NCBI GenBank assembly: GCA_035530655.1
Contig: DATKUK010000080.1
Coordinates: 1 to 64,000 of the forward strand
Direction of reading: 5' to 3'
DNA length: 64,000 nt
From: DATKUK01 sp035530655
Lineage (GTDB): Bacteria > Planctomycetota > Phycisphaerae > UBA1845 > DATKUK01
Part shown: positions 8,822 to 17,543 of the stretch, one piece after another
Position numbering within the stretch: the first letter of the stretch is position 1
Layout of the letters: each line of letters starts with the position of its first letter
Position numbers and translations under genes: made by a program
Notes under the pieces: model-generated
What the model saw: only the letters and a program-made list of their open reading frames with translations
What the model was told of the DNA's origin: nothing
The model's database searches: none

Positions 8822-9475
8822 TCATGGCAACGGGCGATCGCTGAACCACACGTCATTAGCTGTGCGACATAGAAGCAAGTCCTTGATGCGGAACTGCATA
8901 GTGAACACCTCTTCAGAGCTGGTCGGACGTAGTATCACAGCCGCATCCGGCAGATCACAATAGGATGATGGCGTCGCAATCGCGATGCAATCGGCATCGA
9001 GCGGGAGCTGACCGGAATCTGCTGCGGCCAGCGCGATCTCGATACAGACCCTCGGCCCATCGCCAAAGAATTCGTTGAGGGCGTGGGACATGATGCGCAC
9101 GAGATCCTCTGAGCGCGGAGGCGGTTCGTCTCCACGACAGAATCGCCTGGCGTAGGCCCTGGCGACGGTCTTGTGTTGGGTCAGAGCCGCCTCGCACTTT
9201 GGCTCGCCCTGAAACAATGTTTGGTCACAAAGCACCACGGATATACCCCGGCGCTCAAGTTCGGCCTTCTTTTCTGGACTGATCCCGTCGTGGAGGGAAA
9301 TCTCCCTTTCGTGAGAGCTGACGGGATTACCGACCGCAAAGAATTCGTATGCGGGACCGAATTCCTTCTGCGCCGCCGTTACCGAGGCGCCCGTGTTGGT
9401 GGCGACGACCACGTTCCGAACGCTGAACATCTGTGCCCGTTCGCGGGCGCGCTTCATTATGTCTGTCTTGAACAT
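8822..9475 (-). CDS. Pyruvate-kinase C-terminal-domain-like protein
   Basis: The 217-residue protein begins at the ATG at 9475, preceded by GGAGG with five-base spacing, which overrules the longer frame to 9715. Residues 15-70 (VVVATNTGASVTAAQKEFG, then YEFFAVGNP) resemble the stand-alone pyruvate kinase alpha/beta domain (PF02887-like). In pyruvate kinase this domain binds allosteric effectors. Stand-alone copies occur in bacteria and archaea with no settled function. It is probably a cytoplasmic ligand-binding protein. The family assignment is moderately sure, the role is not. Confidence 0.65.
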   Translation of the reverse strand: MFKTDIMKRARERAQMFSVRNVVVATNTGASVTAAQKEFGPAYEFFAVGNPVSSHEREISLHDGISPEKKAELERRGISVVLCDQTLFQGEPKCEAALTQHKTVARAYARRFCRGDEPPPRSEDLVRIMSHALNEFFGDGPRVCIEIALAAADSGQLPLDADCIAIATPSSYCDLPDAAVILRPTSSEEVFTMQFRIKDLLLCRTANDVWFSDRPLP

Positions 9476-9555
9476 GGTGTCCTCCGGTGGTGCAAAGATG
9501 GGCACCAGCCGCGGGGTCTGGAACATCCCTTGGGTGCCATGGTTCGGCGCGCCAT

Positions 9556-9858
9556 TCAGTCGTCGCTCTGCGTGTATCCCTCCACAATCACTGAGCGGAA
9601 GTCGGCCCCCGCGTCGTGCAGGTGGACTGTTTCTTGGTACTCCGGCGACGAGAAGCAGCGGGTGATGTGTTCTGGGGACGGGAACTCCAGAACGATCATC
9701 CGCTCGGGCGTCCACCCGCCCGTCACGGGCGTGACCCGGCCGCCTCGCACGAGATAACGGCCGCCGTACCGCGATATGATCGCAGGCACCTGCGCGATGT
9801 ACTGGGCGTATGCTTCGGCGTCTTTTGTTTTGCTTTCGGCGATCATGTAGACAGGCAT
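9556..9858 (-). CDS. DUF1330 family protein
   Basis: The 100-residue protein shows the DUF1330 pattern: an N-terminal beta strand (MPVYMIAESKTKD), YAQYIAQVPAIISRYGGRYLVRGG, then VLEFPSPEHITRCFSSPEYQ. The family adopts a dimeric alpha/beta-barrel ferredoxin-like fold and has no agreed function. Length matches the family. Confidence 0.85.
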   Translation of the reverse strand: MPVYMIAESKTKDAEAYAQYIAQVPAIISRYGGRYLVRGGRVTPVTGGWTPERMIVLEFPSPEHITRCFSSPEYQETVHLHDAGADFRSVIVEGYTQSDD

Positions 9859-9957
9859 CGGGTCTTGTGCTCCCGCAGGTTCGACTGAAAGTTCAACAGC
9901 GCATAGCCATGGGCGCGCATGCGCGGGAGATAAGCTGACACCCCAGCTCGTCGCGAC

Positions 9958-10314
9958 TCAGTCGGCATTATGCGACAAGGACTGCGGCAGGGCAAACGTG
10001 CCGTCAGGGCCTGGTTCAAATCTGCAAACCGTGGCCACGGCATCGAGGTTCAGGGGCCCGTAGACATGGGGGAAGAGCTTTTCACCGCCTTCAAGGTTCT
10101 CGTAGCGGATCTGAGGGACGACCTTGTCGGGATCGATGCACAGCAGAACCAGGTCGGTCTGATTCCGGAACAAGAAGTTGGCCACGGCGACGACCTGGTC
10201 GGGCTTGGAGCAGTGGATGAAGCCCTGCGAGCGCAGTGTTTCGGCTTCATACCGGCCAGCCTTCTGTGCCTCCTCCCATTGGGATCGCTTCGTGATGTGC
10301 AGAATGATGCTCAT
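9958..10314 (-). CDS. DUF952 family protein
   Basis: The 118-residue product starts at the ATG at 10314. The characteristic blocks ILHITKRSQWEEAQKAG, GFIHCSKPDQVVAVANFLF and LFPHVYGPLNLDAV match DUF952 (glutathione-S-transferase-domain-like annotation in many genomes). Function unknown; the compact fold relates to the RNA 2'-phosphotransferase/ART-like class. Confidence 0.85.
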   Translation of the reverse strand: MSIILHITKRSQWEEAQKAGRYEAETLRSQGFIHCSKPDQVVAVANFLFRNQTDLVLLCIDPDKVVPQIRYENLEGGEKLFPHVYGPLNLDAVATVCRFEPGPDGTFALPQSLSHNAD

Positions 10315-10429
10315 GTGTGATGGCCTCGCTGCGGTTCTCGCGGGCTTTTTCGGCAGGTCCCAGAGCACGGGACCACGGTCGGCTGACGCCTTGCCCCGGC
10401 GCGGTGGGGCACCCGCGCTCCACGCCGCG

Positions 10430-11374
10430 CTACTCTGGCGCAGGGCCGAGCCTGCCCAGTAGCAGGTCGTCGATGTTCTTAAAGTCGGCCTTCAGCCAGT
10501 CCGGCGGAACGCCTATCTCGGCCATTTTTGCGAAGAACGCGGCCTCAAATTGCTGACATTCCTGGCAGCCCTGGGAATCGTTGAACATGGCGAAGGCGCG
10601 GGCGACCCGGTCGCAGAAACTGTCCGTGTGTGCGGCTCTGCCGAGAACGAGATCGACGCCGCGCTGGAACATCGGCTTGAACTGCCGACCAAGCGTCGTC
10701 GAGTCGACCATCGCCATCAGCTTCCCCGCGTATGGCAGCGGCTTGCCGTCCAGCAGGAAGCAGAGCTTCAACAGCTCGGTCACCGTGTTCAGGATGGCCG
10801 TCGACGCAGCCAGGGCACTGTCGTCGCTCGTGTCGTGCAGCGGCGTGACGCAGATAGACCAGTAACCCGCCAGCAGCCAGTGATACTTGACCTTCTTTAC
10901 GAGCACGTCATGGGGGTAGCCGTCGAACGTCGAACGTATCCGCTGGAATTGCCGGTCGGGATCGACGATCACCCGGGCGTTCAGCCACACCCAGAGCCAT
11001 GGATCGGTGCAGGTGGCGATGTGGCGGTGCACATCTGCCAGGCTCGTGACCGAGAAGTGCGGGCGTCCCCTGCTCGCGCCGAAGTACGCCTCCCACCCAC
11101 ACTCGGGTGCTGTTACGACCCCGAAGCTGTCGGGGCTCTCGATGATGCCGGCTGCGAGCGACTCACGGTGCACCGCTCGGTACACCGCGTCGGGACAGAG
11201 CACGTCTATGTCCACGTCGGAGGCGTCGGCATGGACCCCTCGGGCACGGCTGCCGGTCAGCAGCACCGTAAAGCATGCGCGAGGGTCGTCGACCCCGGGC
11301 AGCGTGTAGATCTGCTGCTCGACGTAGCGCATGAACGCGTCTTTGTCGATGCCTGTGGTCTTCCAGTCAGTCAC
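10430..11374 (-). CDS. Nucleotidyltransferase-like protein, paralogue of the 5.3 kb gene
   Basis: The 314-residue protein carries a cleaner nucleotidyltransferase motif than its paralogue: LLTGSRARGVHADASDVDID, with the GS and D-x-D that bind metal. The helical C-terminal half (WLLAGYWSICVTPLHD, LLKLCFLLDGKPLPYAGK) matches in order the one encoded at 5336-6301. A Cys pair near the end (CQECQ) could bind metal. Probably catalytically competent; substrate unknown. Confidence 0.75.
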   Translation of the reverse strand: MTDWKTTGIDKDAFMRYVEQQIYTLPGVDDPRACFTVLLTGSRARGVHADASDVDIDVLCPDAVYRAVHRESLAAGIIESPDSFGVVTAPECGWEAYFGASRGRPHFSVTSLADVHRHIATCTDPWLWVWLNARVIVDPDRQFQRIRSTFDGYPHDVLVKKVKYHWLLAGYWSICVTPLHDTSDDSALAASTAILNTVTELLKLCFLLDGKPLPYAGKLMAMVDSTTLGRQFKPMFQRGVDLVLGRAAHTDSFCDRVARAFAMFNDSQGCQECQQFEAAFFAKMAEIGVPPDWLKADFKNIDDLLLGRLGPAPE

Positions 11375-11432
11375 GGGTTTACGCCCCCGAGCAAGTGCCT
11401 ATTGATTTTGGCTCGCATGCTACCCCCTTTGC

Positions 11433-13706
11433 TCAAAGCAGCGCCACGGGGTCGACGTCGATGGCGATTCCGCGGACGCGGGGCCTGAGCAAGTTCTCGT
11501 CGCGAAGGGCGGCCAGCAACGTCTGCATCGCCGGCGCCGACGGGGCCAGCAGCAGCACGTCGAAGCGATACTGGTTTCGCAGCCGTTCGATCGGGCTGGT
11601 CTGCGGGCCGATGCACTGAACTTTCGAGTCGGTTCGCTCGATCACCCCGCGAACGTTCTGGGCAACCAGGCCGGCCTGCTCGCGGCAGCGAGACTGACGC
11701 GCGTCGGACAAGGTGATGCGCGTCAGCCGTCCCCACGGCGGCAGCATGACCTTGCGACGCAGCAGAAGCTCCTCGCGGGCGAATCGGGGGTAGTCCTGCC
11801 GCATGGCGGCCTGCACCGACGGCTGATCGCAGTTGAGGCTCTGCACGATCACCTCACCCGGCACGTCGCCCCGCCCGGCGCGGCCGGCCACCTGCGTGAT
11901 GAGCTGAAACGTCCGCTCGGCTGCACGAAAGTCGGGGATCGCCAGCGCCGTGTCGGCATTGACCACACCCACGAGCGAGACGAACGGAAAGTCGAGTCCT
12001 TTGGCGATCATCTGCGTGCCGATGATGACGTGGATGCGATTGGCCTCGAAGTCGCCGATGATCTGCTGATATTGCGTCAATCGCTGCATGGTGTCGCTGT
12101 CGACGCGGGCGATGCGGGCCTGCGGGAACTTGCTCGCAAACTCCTCCTCGACGCGCTGCGTGCCCATGCCGAAACGGACCAGCTTGTGTCGGCCGCGACA
12201 GTGCGGACAATGCGCGGGCACGGCGAAATGGGCCGAGCAATGATGACACTGCGCCTGGCCGGTCGTCTTGTGGAACGTCATGTTCACCTTGCACTGCGGG
12301 CAGGTGATCACCGCCTGACAGCTCGGGCAGAACAGGTAGTTGGCGTAGCCGCGACGGTTCAGCAGCAGAATCACCTGCTGGTTGGCGTCGAGCGCCCGGG
12401 CGATCTGCGCCTCGAGCTGGCGCGACAGCAGGTGGATGCCCTTGCGTGCAGCCGACTCGACCCGCATGTCGACCAGCGTGACGTGCGGCAGCGGCAGGTC
12501 GCGGACCCGCTGCGGCAGGGCGATGCATTCGTAGTGGTCGGCCCGCTCGGCGTTCAGCCACGTCTCGAGGCTGGGCGTGGCCGATCCGAGGATCACCGGC
12601 ACCGACTCGAGCTGGCCGCGCTTCAGGGCCACGTCGCGCGTGTGATAGCGCGGCACCTGAATGTTCTTGTAGCTGGGCTCCTGCTCTTCGTCGACGACGA
12701 TCAGGCCGAGGTTTTTGCACGGGGCGAAGACGGCGCTTCGCGTGCCGATCACCAGGCCGATCTGCCCGGCGGCGATCTGTCGCCAACTGGCGGCCCGCTG
12801 TGTGGATGTGAGTCCGCTGTGCAGCAGACAGACGCGCTCGAACCGTTTGGCGAGCCGGTAGACGGTCTGGGTGGTCAGGGCGATCTCGGGCACGAGTAGG
12901 ACGGCCTGTTTGCCGGTGGCCAGCACCGTGCGAATGGCGTGGACGTACACCTCGGTCTTGCCGCTGCCGGTCACACCGAACAGCAGCAGGGCGCGAAACG
13001 CACCCGAGGCGATTACCGCGCGGGCCCGCTCGACCGCCCGGGTCTGATCGGCGTTAAGCTGGAAGTCGGGATCGACGATTCGCCCGACGTCGGGCAATGT
13101 CTCGGTCGGCTCGCTGCGCTCGAACAGCTCGATCAGCCCGCGCTGGGCGGCGGTGCGGATGGGGGCGTCGGTGCAGTCGGCCTGCCGGCGAAGCTCGTCG
13201 ACGGGCAGGGGCGCTGCCGCCCGTTGGAGCACCTCGACGATTCGTTGCTGTTTCGGTCCGCGCTTGCGTTCCGACGTGTCCGGCTGCGCGTCGGGTAGCC
13301 GTGCATAGCGGCGCCGCACGATTCCCGCACGCTGTTTGACCGGCGCGGGTACCATCGCCTCCAGCGCCAGGCCCGTCGAGCAGCAGTAGTAGCGGCCGAT
13401 CCACTGCCCCAATTGCAGCAGCGCCGGCGACAGCAGCGGCTCATCGTCGAGCACGGCCTGGATCGGCCTCAGGCGCGTCGACCACTCGCCCTCGTTCACG
13501 TCGATGCAGAAGCCGACCGTGCGCCGCGCCTTGGCGCCGACGGGCACCTCAACCCGCACGCCCGGCCGAACGCGCGGCGCCAACTCCGGCGTCACGGTGT
13601 AGCTGTAGAGGCGATCCACCGGCACGGCCAGCGCCACGCCTGCGATGGGTCCGCGGCGAGGCCGTTGCTCGTCGGGTATGAACAGTTCGTCCTGGGGTGT
13701 GGCCAT
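11433..13706 (-). CDS. priA: Primosomal protein N' (PriA helicase)
   Basis: The 757-residue protein restarts stalled replication forks by loading the replisome. An N-terminal 3'-end-binding domain (YSYTVTPELAPRVRPGVRV) is followed by the helicase core: Walker A GVTGSGKTE, VPEIALT, HSGL, GTRSAVFAP and the Walker B box as DEEQ rather than DEEH. Next come the zinc-binding eight-Cys region (CPSCQAVITCPQC, CHHCSAHF, CPHCRGRH) and motifs V/VI (GTQMIAKGLDFP, QVAGRAGRG). Full length and complete. The start at 13706 is seven bases after a small upstream ORF. Confidence 0.97.
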   Translation of the reverse strand: MATPQDELFIPDEQRPRRGPIAGVALAVPVDRLYSYTVTPELAPRVRPGVRVEVPVGAKARRTVGFCIDVNEGEWSTRLRPIQAVLDDEPLLSPALLQLGQWIGRYYCCSTGLALEAMVPAPVKQRAGIVRRRYARLPDAQPDTSERKRGPKQQRIVEVLQRAAAPLPVDELRRQADCTDAPIRTAAQRGLIELFERSEPTETLPDVGRIVDPDFQLNADQTRAVERARAVIASGAFRALLLFGVTGSGKTEVYVHAIRTVLATGKQAVLLVPEIALTTQTVYRLAKRFERVCLLHSGLTSTQRAASWRQIAAGQIGLVIGTRSAVFAPCKNLGLIVVDEEQEPSYKNIQVPRYHTRDVALKRGQLESVPVILGSATPSLETWLNAERADHYECIALPQRVRDLPLPHVTLVDMRVESAARKGIHLLSRQLEAQIARALDANQQVILLLNRRGYANYLFCPSCQAVITCPQCKVNMTFHKTTGQAQCHHCSAHFAVPAHCPHCRGRHKLVRFGMGTQRVEEEFASKFPQARIARVDSDTMQRLTQYQQIIGDFEANRIHVIIGTQMIAKGLDFPFVSLVGVVNADTALAIPDFRAAERTFQLITQVAGRAGRGDVPGEVIVQSLNCDQPSVQAAMRQDYPRFAREELLLRRKVMLPPWGRLTRITLSDARQSRCREQAGLVAQNVRGVIERTDSKVQCIGPQTSPIERLRNQYRFDVLLLAPSAPAMQTLLAALRDENLLRPRVRGIAIDVDPVALL

Positions 13707-13713
13707 GATGGCG

Positions 13714-13875
13714 TCAGTCCCTATTGTCCGGCTGGGCCTGGTTGATCTTCACGTCGTCCTCATTGCGGCCACGACTGGCGTTGAGGTGGCAGGCGGTCGC
13801 CACGGTCGGTTCGTGCAGGTCGCTGACATTGCCGACGCTTTGGTCGGGAAGAAACAAACCCAGCGACTTGCGCAT
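13714..13875 (-). CDS. Possible small protein upstream of priA
   Basis: A 53-codon ORF (begins MRKSLGLFLPDQSVG, ends AQPDNRD) has GGAG eight bases before its ATG and stops seven bases before priA. It could be a genuine small protein or only a leader whose translation feeds priA. No family recognised, and the composition is unremarkable. Confidence 0.35.
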   Translation of the reverse strand: MRKSLGLFLPDQSVGNVSDLHEPTVATACHLNASRGRNEDDVKINQAQPDNRD

Positions 13876-13948
13876 GGTGTTGCTCCGAACGTGCGAAGCG
13901 ATTATAGGAAACACCCCTGTGTCCGGCAACGAAGGGAGGTCGCGCCGC

Positions 13949-15742
13949 ATGGATCAGGCATTCGTGAGAGTGTGTGACGACTGCTTCCGGGTCGGCGACT
14001 GGGCGGGCGGATACGTCATTCGCGTGGGCGACGTCGGCCTGTGCATCGATGCGCCGAGCGGCGCCTGGGTCGAACGACTCGACGAGATCGGCGTGAGCCG
14101 CGTCGAGTGGGTGCTGGCCACGCATCATCATCGTGACACGCTCGCTTCAGCCAGTGCGATGGTAGCCGGCGGTGCCCGGCTGGTCGTCCCGTCGGCGGAG
14201 TGCGAACTGGTCGCCGACGTCGAGCGATTCTGGCAGACGGCGCGGACTTATGTGCTGTATAACTGCGGATCCGAGTTCTTCTCCCTGCGGCAGAACGTGC
14301 CCGTCGAGCGCGGGGTGGCTGGCGGCGACGAGCTGAATCTTCTCGGTCTGACCGTGCGTGTGTTCGCCCTGCCGGGTCACACGCGAGGCAGCGTGGGCTA
14401 CGGCGTGGAGGTCGGCGGCAAGAGGCTTTTCTTCGTCGGCGACAACATGGCCGGTCCGGGCCAGGTGCACAACTGGCACGACTTGCACTGGGACTACATG
14501 GATTTCAACACGGGGGCGAAGGCGCTGCGCGACGCTTTGGCGAGGGTGCGGCCATTCAGGCCCGATATCCTCTGCCCGGCGCACGCACCGGCGATCGATC
14601 GGCCGGCGGAGGCGCTGGACGAGCTGGACGCGAATCTGGCTCGCTTTATCGAAGCCGTCGAACCGAACCGTCTGCCCCGACCTTACGACGAGGCGCGCCA
14701 AATCACCGATCATCTGCATTATCTTGGCATGACGACGTATGTGATTGTCGCCGACAGCGGCAAAGGGTTCGTCTGGGACTTCGGCTACGTGCCGGAAACC
14801 CGGGCGCGGCTCGAACAGCTCGGCCATGACGCCGGTTTGAAGCACATCGACGTGCTGAGTATGAGCCACTACCACGACGATCACATTCTGCGCATGGCTG
14901 AAGTGGCGTACGCCCTCGGCAAGGATCACACGCAGCCGAGATCGCAGATCTGGTGCCACCTCGTGCTCCACGATGTGTTGACGCGCCCGCACGCTTATCG
15001 ACTGCCGTGTCTGATTCCCACGCCGCTGCCGATCGACCGCGTCCTGGACGACGAGCGGTTTGCCTGGGAGGGCATCGAGATGGAGCTGCTGCACATGCCC
15101 GGCCAGACCTGGTGGCACGCGGGGCTGATCGCCCAACTCGACGGCAAGACGATGGCGTTCACCGGCGACGACATCTGGCATCCGGCTGATCGGGCGCACG
15201 CGATCAACGGGCCGATCATCTCGCGCAACCGGTACGTGCCCGGCCACGGTCACGGCCTGATCGCTCAGCGCCTGATCGATCGCGGGGTGAACATGATCTG
15301 TCCGGCCCACGGCGAGCCGTTCGACGTGACGCGAGCCGACCTGGAGGGCTACCGCCAGTGGGGCGAAGAGGCCGACGCAGCCATTTGCGCGTTGGCCGGC
15401 GGCGCCCGGCTGGGGGTGGACGCGTGGTGGTGCCGAATCGATCCGTTCCATGTGGGCTACCTTCCCGGTCGGCGGTTTCGGGTGTCGGTGGTGGTCGAAT
15501 CGCCGTTCGACCGGCCGGTCAGGATCGACGTGTCGCTGCGCATACCGGACGGCTTCGAGGTGGCGGTCATGCAGAACAGCATGTACCTGCAGCCCGGCGA
15601 ACGTGACCGGGTGGATTTTGCCCTCCGCGCCGGCGACGAAGTCGATGCGACGCGGCGTGCTCCAGTCACTGCCGAGCTGACCGTTGACGGACGGTGTTGG
15701 GGCGAGCTTTGCGAGGGACTGCTGACTGCCCAGCGGGTGTGA
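13949..15742 (+). CDS. Tandem double metallo-beta-lactamase-fold protein
   Basis: The 597-residue product begins at the ATG at 13949, after GGGAGGT. The first MBL domain (about 1-240) has H59-x-H61-x-D63 but Thr64 where the family has His, then PGHTRGS, GDNMAG and CPAHAPAID. The second (about 260-500) has the complete SHYHDDH (His307, His309, Asp311, His312), TGDDIWHP and CPAHGEP. Residues about 500-597 look like a beta-sandwich (RFRVSVVVESPFDRPVRID). The first site lacks one metal ligand and may be structural, while the second looks active. Probably a cytoplasmic hydrolase. The LOG-like gene follows after three bases. Confidence 0.85.
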   Translation: MDQAFVRVCDDCFRVGDWAGGYVIRVGDVGLCIDAPSGAWVERLDEIGVSRVEWVLATHHHRDTLASASAMVAGGARLVVPSAECELVADVERFWQTARTYVLYNCGSEFFSLRQNVPVERGVAGGDELNLLGLTVRVFALPGHTRGSVGYGVEVGGKRLFFVGDNMAGPGQVHNWHDLHWDYMDFNTGAKALRDALARVRPFRPDILCPAHAPAIDRPAEALDELDANLARFIEAVEPNRLPRPYDEARQITDHLHYLGMTTYVIVADSGKGFVWDFGYVPETRARLEQLGHDAGLKHIDVLSMSHYHDDHILRMAEVAYALGKDHTQPRSQIWCHLVLHDVLTRPHAYRLPCLIPTPLPIDRVLDDERFAWEGIEMELLHMPGQTWWHAGLIAQLDGKTMAFTGDDIWHPADRAHAINGPIISRNRYVPGHGHGLIAQRLIDRGVNMICPAHGEPFDVTRADLEGYRQWGEEADAAICALAGGARLGVDAWWCRIDPFHVGYLPGRRFRVSVVVESPFDRPVRIDVSLRIPDGFEVAVMQNSMYLQPGERDRVDFALRAGDEVDATRRAPVTAELTVDGRCWGELCEGLLTAQRV

Positions 15743-15745
15743 CCT

Positions 15746-16276
15746 ATGGCCTCGGTGACCGTGACGGTGTTCGGCAGTTCGCGCCCGCAGCCGGGCGAGC
15801 CCCGCTATCAGCAGGCGTTCGAGCTGGGCGCGGCGATCGGACGGCGGGGCTGGGTGTTGGCCAACGGCGGGTACGGCGGGACGATGGCCGCCTCATCGGC
15901 CGGCGCGAAGCAAGCAGGGGGCACCACGATCGGGGTGACCTGCGAGGTGTTCGGGCGCGGTGGTGCCAGCGAGTTCACCGACCGCGAGATACGAACAGGC
16001 GATCTGCCGACGCGTCTGGCGAGGCTGATCGCGCTGGGCGACAGCTACGTGGTTCTGCCCGGCGGCACGGGCACGCTGTCGGAACTGGCCGAGGTGTGGG
16101 AACTGCTCAACAAAGGACTCGTCGCGGGCAAATGCATCGTCCTGCTCGGCGACTGGTGGGAGCCGGTATGCCAGGCCGTGCAGCGTGACGATCCGCAGGC
16201 CCTGCGGCTTGTCCACAAGGCCGACACGCCCGAACGCGCGGCAGAGATCATTGCCGGGCGTCTGGGCGTGCCGTGA
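15746..16276 (+). CDS. LOG-family / TIGR00725-like Rossmann protein
   Basis: The 176-residue protein carries GGYGGTMAASSAGA and the hallmark PGGTGTLSELAEVWE of the SLOG superfamily, which includes LOG phosphoribohydrolases and putative lysine-decarboxylase-like proteins. Members cleave nucleoside-5'-monophosphates or bind nucleotides. The start lies three bases after the MBL stop, so the two are almost certainly co-transcribed. The convergent prs gene ends just 23 bases downstream. Confidence 0.85.
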   Translation: MASVTVTVFGSSRPQPGEPRYQQAFELGAAIGRRGWVLANGGYGGTMAASSAGAKQAGGTTIGVTCEVFGRGGASEFTDREIRTGDLPTRLARLIALGDSYVVLPGGTGTLSELAEVWELLNKGLVAGKCIVLLGDWWEPVCQAVQRDDPQALRLVHKADTPERAAEIIAGRLGVP

Positions 16277-16299
16277 GCTTGCCGATGCGCACCTGTCGG

Positions 16300-17262
16300 C
16301 TAGGAGTGAAACAACTGGCTGACGCTGGTGCGCTCGTAGATATTGCGAATCGCGCGGGCGAACAGCTTGGCCGATGAGATAACCTTCACCTTGTCCGGCA
16401 GCTTTGCGAAGCGGTATTCGATCGTGTCGGTAATCACTACCTCGGTGAGTCCGGAGTTGCCGATCAGTTCGGCGGCCCCTTCGCTCAGCACACCGTGCGA
16501 CACGACGGCATGCACCTCGACGGCGCCCTTCTTCATCAGCAGGTCGCACGCCACCACCACGGTGCTGCCGGCGAAGATCACATCGTCGCAGATCAGCACC
16601 CGCTTGCCCTTGACCTCGCCAATGACGTCCATGGCCGATGCCCGCTCGTCGACCTCGCTGCGACTCTTGTCGACGATGGCCAGACTCGTCCCCAGCGCCT
16701 GGGCGTAGCCGCGGGCGTGCTTGGCGAACCCTGCATCCGGCGCCACGACCACCCAATCCTGCGGGTCTTTGATCATGGGCTTGAAGTGCTCGACGAACAG
16801 CGGCATGGCCAGCAGGTGGTCAACGGGCACGTGGAAGAAGCCCTGGATTTGGGCGGCGTGCAGGTCCATGGTCAGCACGCGGTCGACGCCCACCGCCTCC
16901 AGGCAGTCGGCGCAGGCCCGCGCGCGGATGCTGACGCGGGGCTCGTCTTTCTTGTCGCCTTTGGCGTAGCTGAAGAACGGCACCACGGCGGTCACCTGGG
17001 CGGCTGAGGCCCGTCTGAACGCGTCAATCCAGAACAGCAGCTCCACGAAGTTGTCGTTCACCGGCCAGCTCAGCGTCTGGATGATGAACACATCCTTGCC
17101 CCGGACGTTCTCCAGCACGCGGACCAGGGTGTTGCCCTCGCTGTAGATGCGGGCCTCGCAGCGGCCCGGCTCGATGCCCAAATGCTGACACACCCGCTGC
17201 GTCAGTTCCTGGCTGGCCGTTCCCCCGAAAACACGAAGTCCGTTGCTCGGCTTTTCTGGCAT
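16300..17262 (-). CDS. prs: Ribose-phosphate pyrophosphokinase
   Basis: The 320-residue enzyme makes PRPP from ribose-5-phosphate and ATP. Recognisable blocks are IYSEGNTLVRVLENVRGKD, SYAKGDKKDEPRVSIRARAC (the ATP/flexible loop), RVLTMDLHAAQIQGFFHVPV and the PRPP loop CDDVIFAGST. The ATG at 17262 is preceded by GGAGGACA, so the longer frame to 17370 is not used. Somewhat divergent from class I PRPP synthetases in the PRPP loop, but the length and all motifs are present. Confidence 0.93.
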   Translation of the reverse strand: MPEKPSNGLRVFGGTASQELTQRVCQHLGIEPGRCEARIYSEGNTLVRVLENVRGKDVFIIQTLSWPVNDNFVELLFWIDAFRRASAAQVTAVVPFFSYAKGDKKDEPRVSIRARACADCLEAVGVDRVLTMDLHAAQIQGFFHVPVDHLLAMPLFVEHFKPMIKDPQDWVVVAPDAGFAKHARGYAQALGTSLAIVDKSRSEVDERASAMDVIGEVKGKRVLICDDVIFAGSTVVVACDLLMKKGAVEVHAVVSHGVLSEGAAELIGNSGLTEVVITDTIEYRFAKLPDKVKVISSAKLFARAIRNIYERTSVSQLFHS

Positions 17263-17373
17263 TGTCCTCCTCGCTCCACACACCGATGTGCCAAAGGTCG
17301 CGCCGGGCGGCAGCATAGCACAACCGGCCGCTGGAGGCACCCCCCTTGTTGCCGTCGCCGAGCGGCCCACCCT

Positions 17374-17460
17374 TGACCGCCTCCGGGCGTGGGGGTATAA
17401 AGAGCACTTCCGTGGCCGCGGACCTCCCCGGCGGAGGCGTCCGTGGCCGCTGCTCTAAAT
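17374..17460. other. GC-rich imperfect inverted repeat
   Basis: AGAGCA at about 17400 and TGCTCT at about 17452 bracket GC-rich arms with partial complementarity (GGACCTCC against GGAGGCGTCC). The words cgtggccgcggac and gtccgtggccgc also resemble each other. The whole lies in the divergent space between prs and the amidohydrolase gene. It may be a structured RNA leader or a REP-like element; no known RNA family recognised. Confidence 0.3.
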
Positions 17461-17543
17461 CCGTTCGCGGCGAGGCTCCTGCCGGACAGACAGGGCGGTC
17501 CTTGCCGACAAGATGGGCTCTCCGGTTGGCGGCGCCTTTTCGC

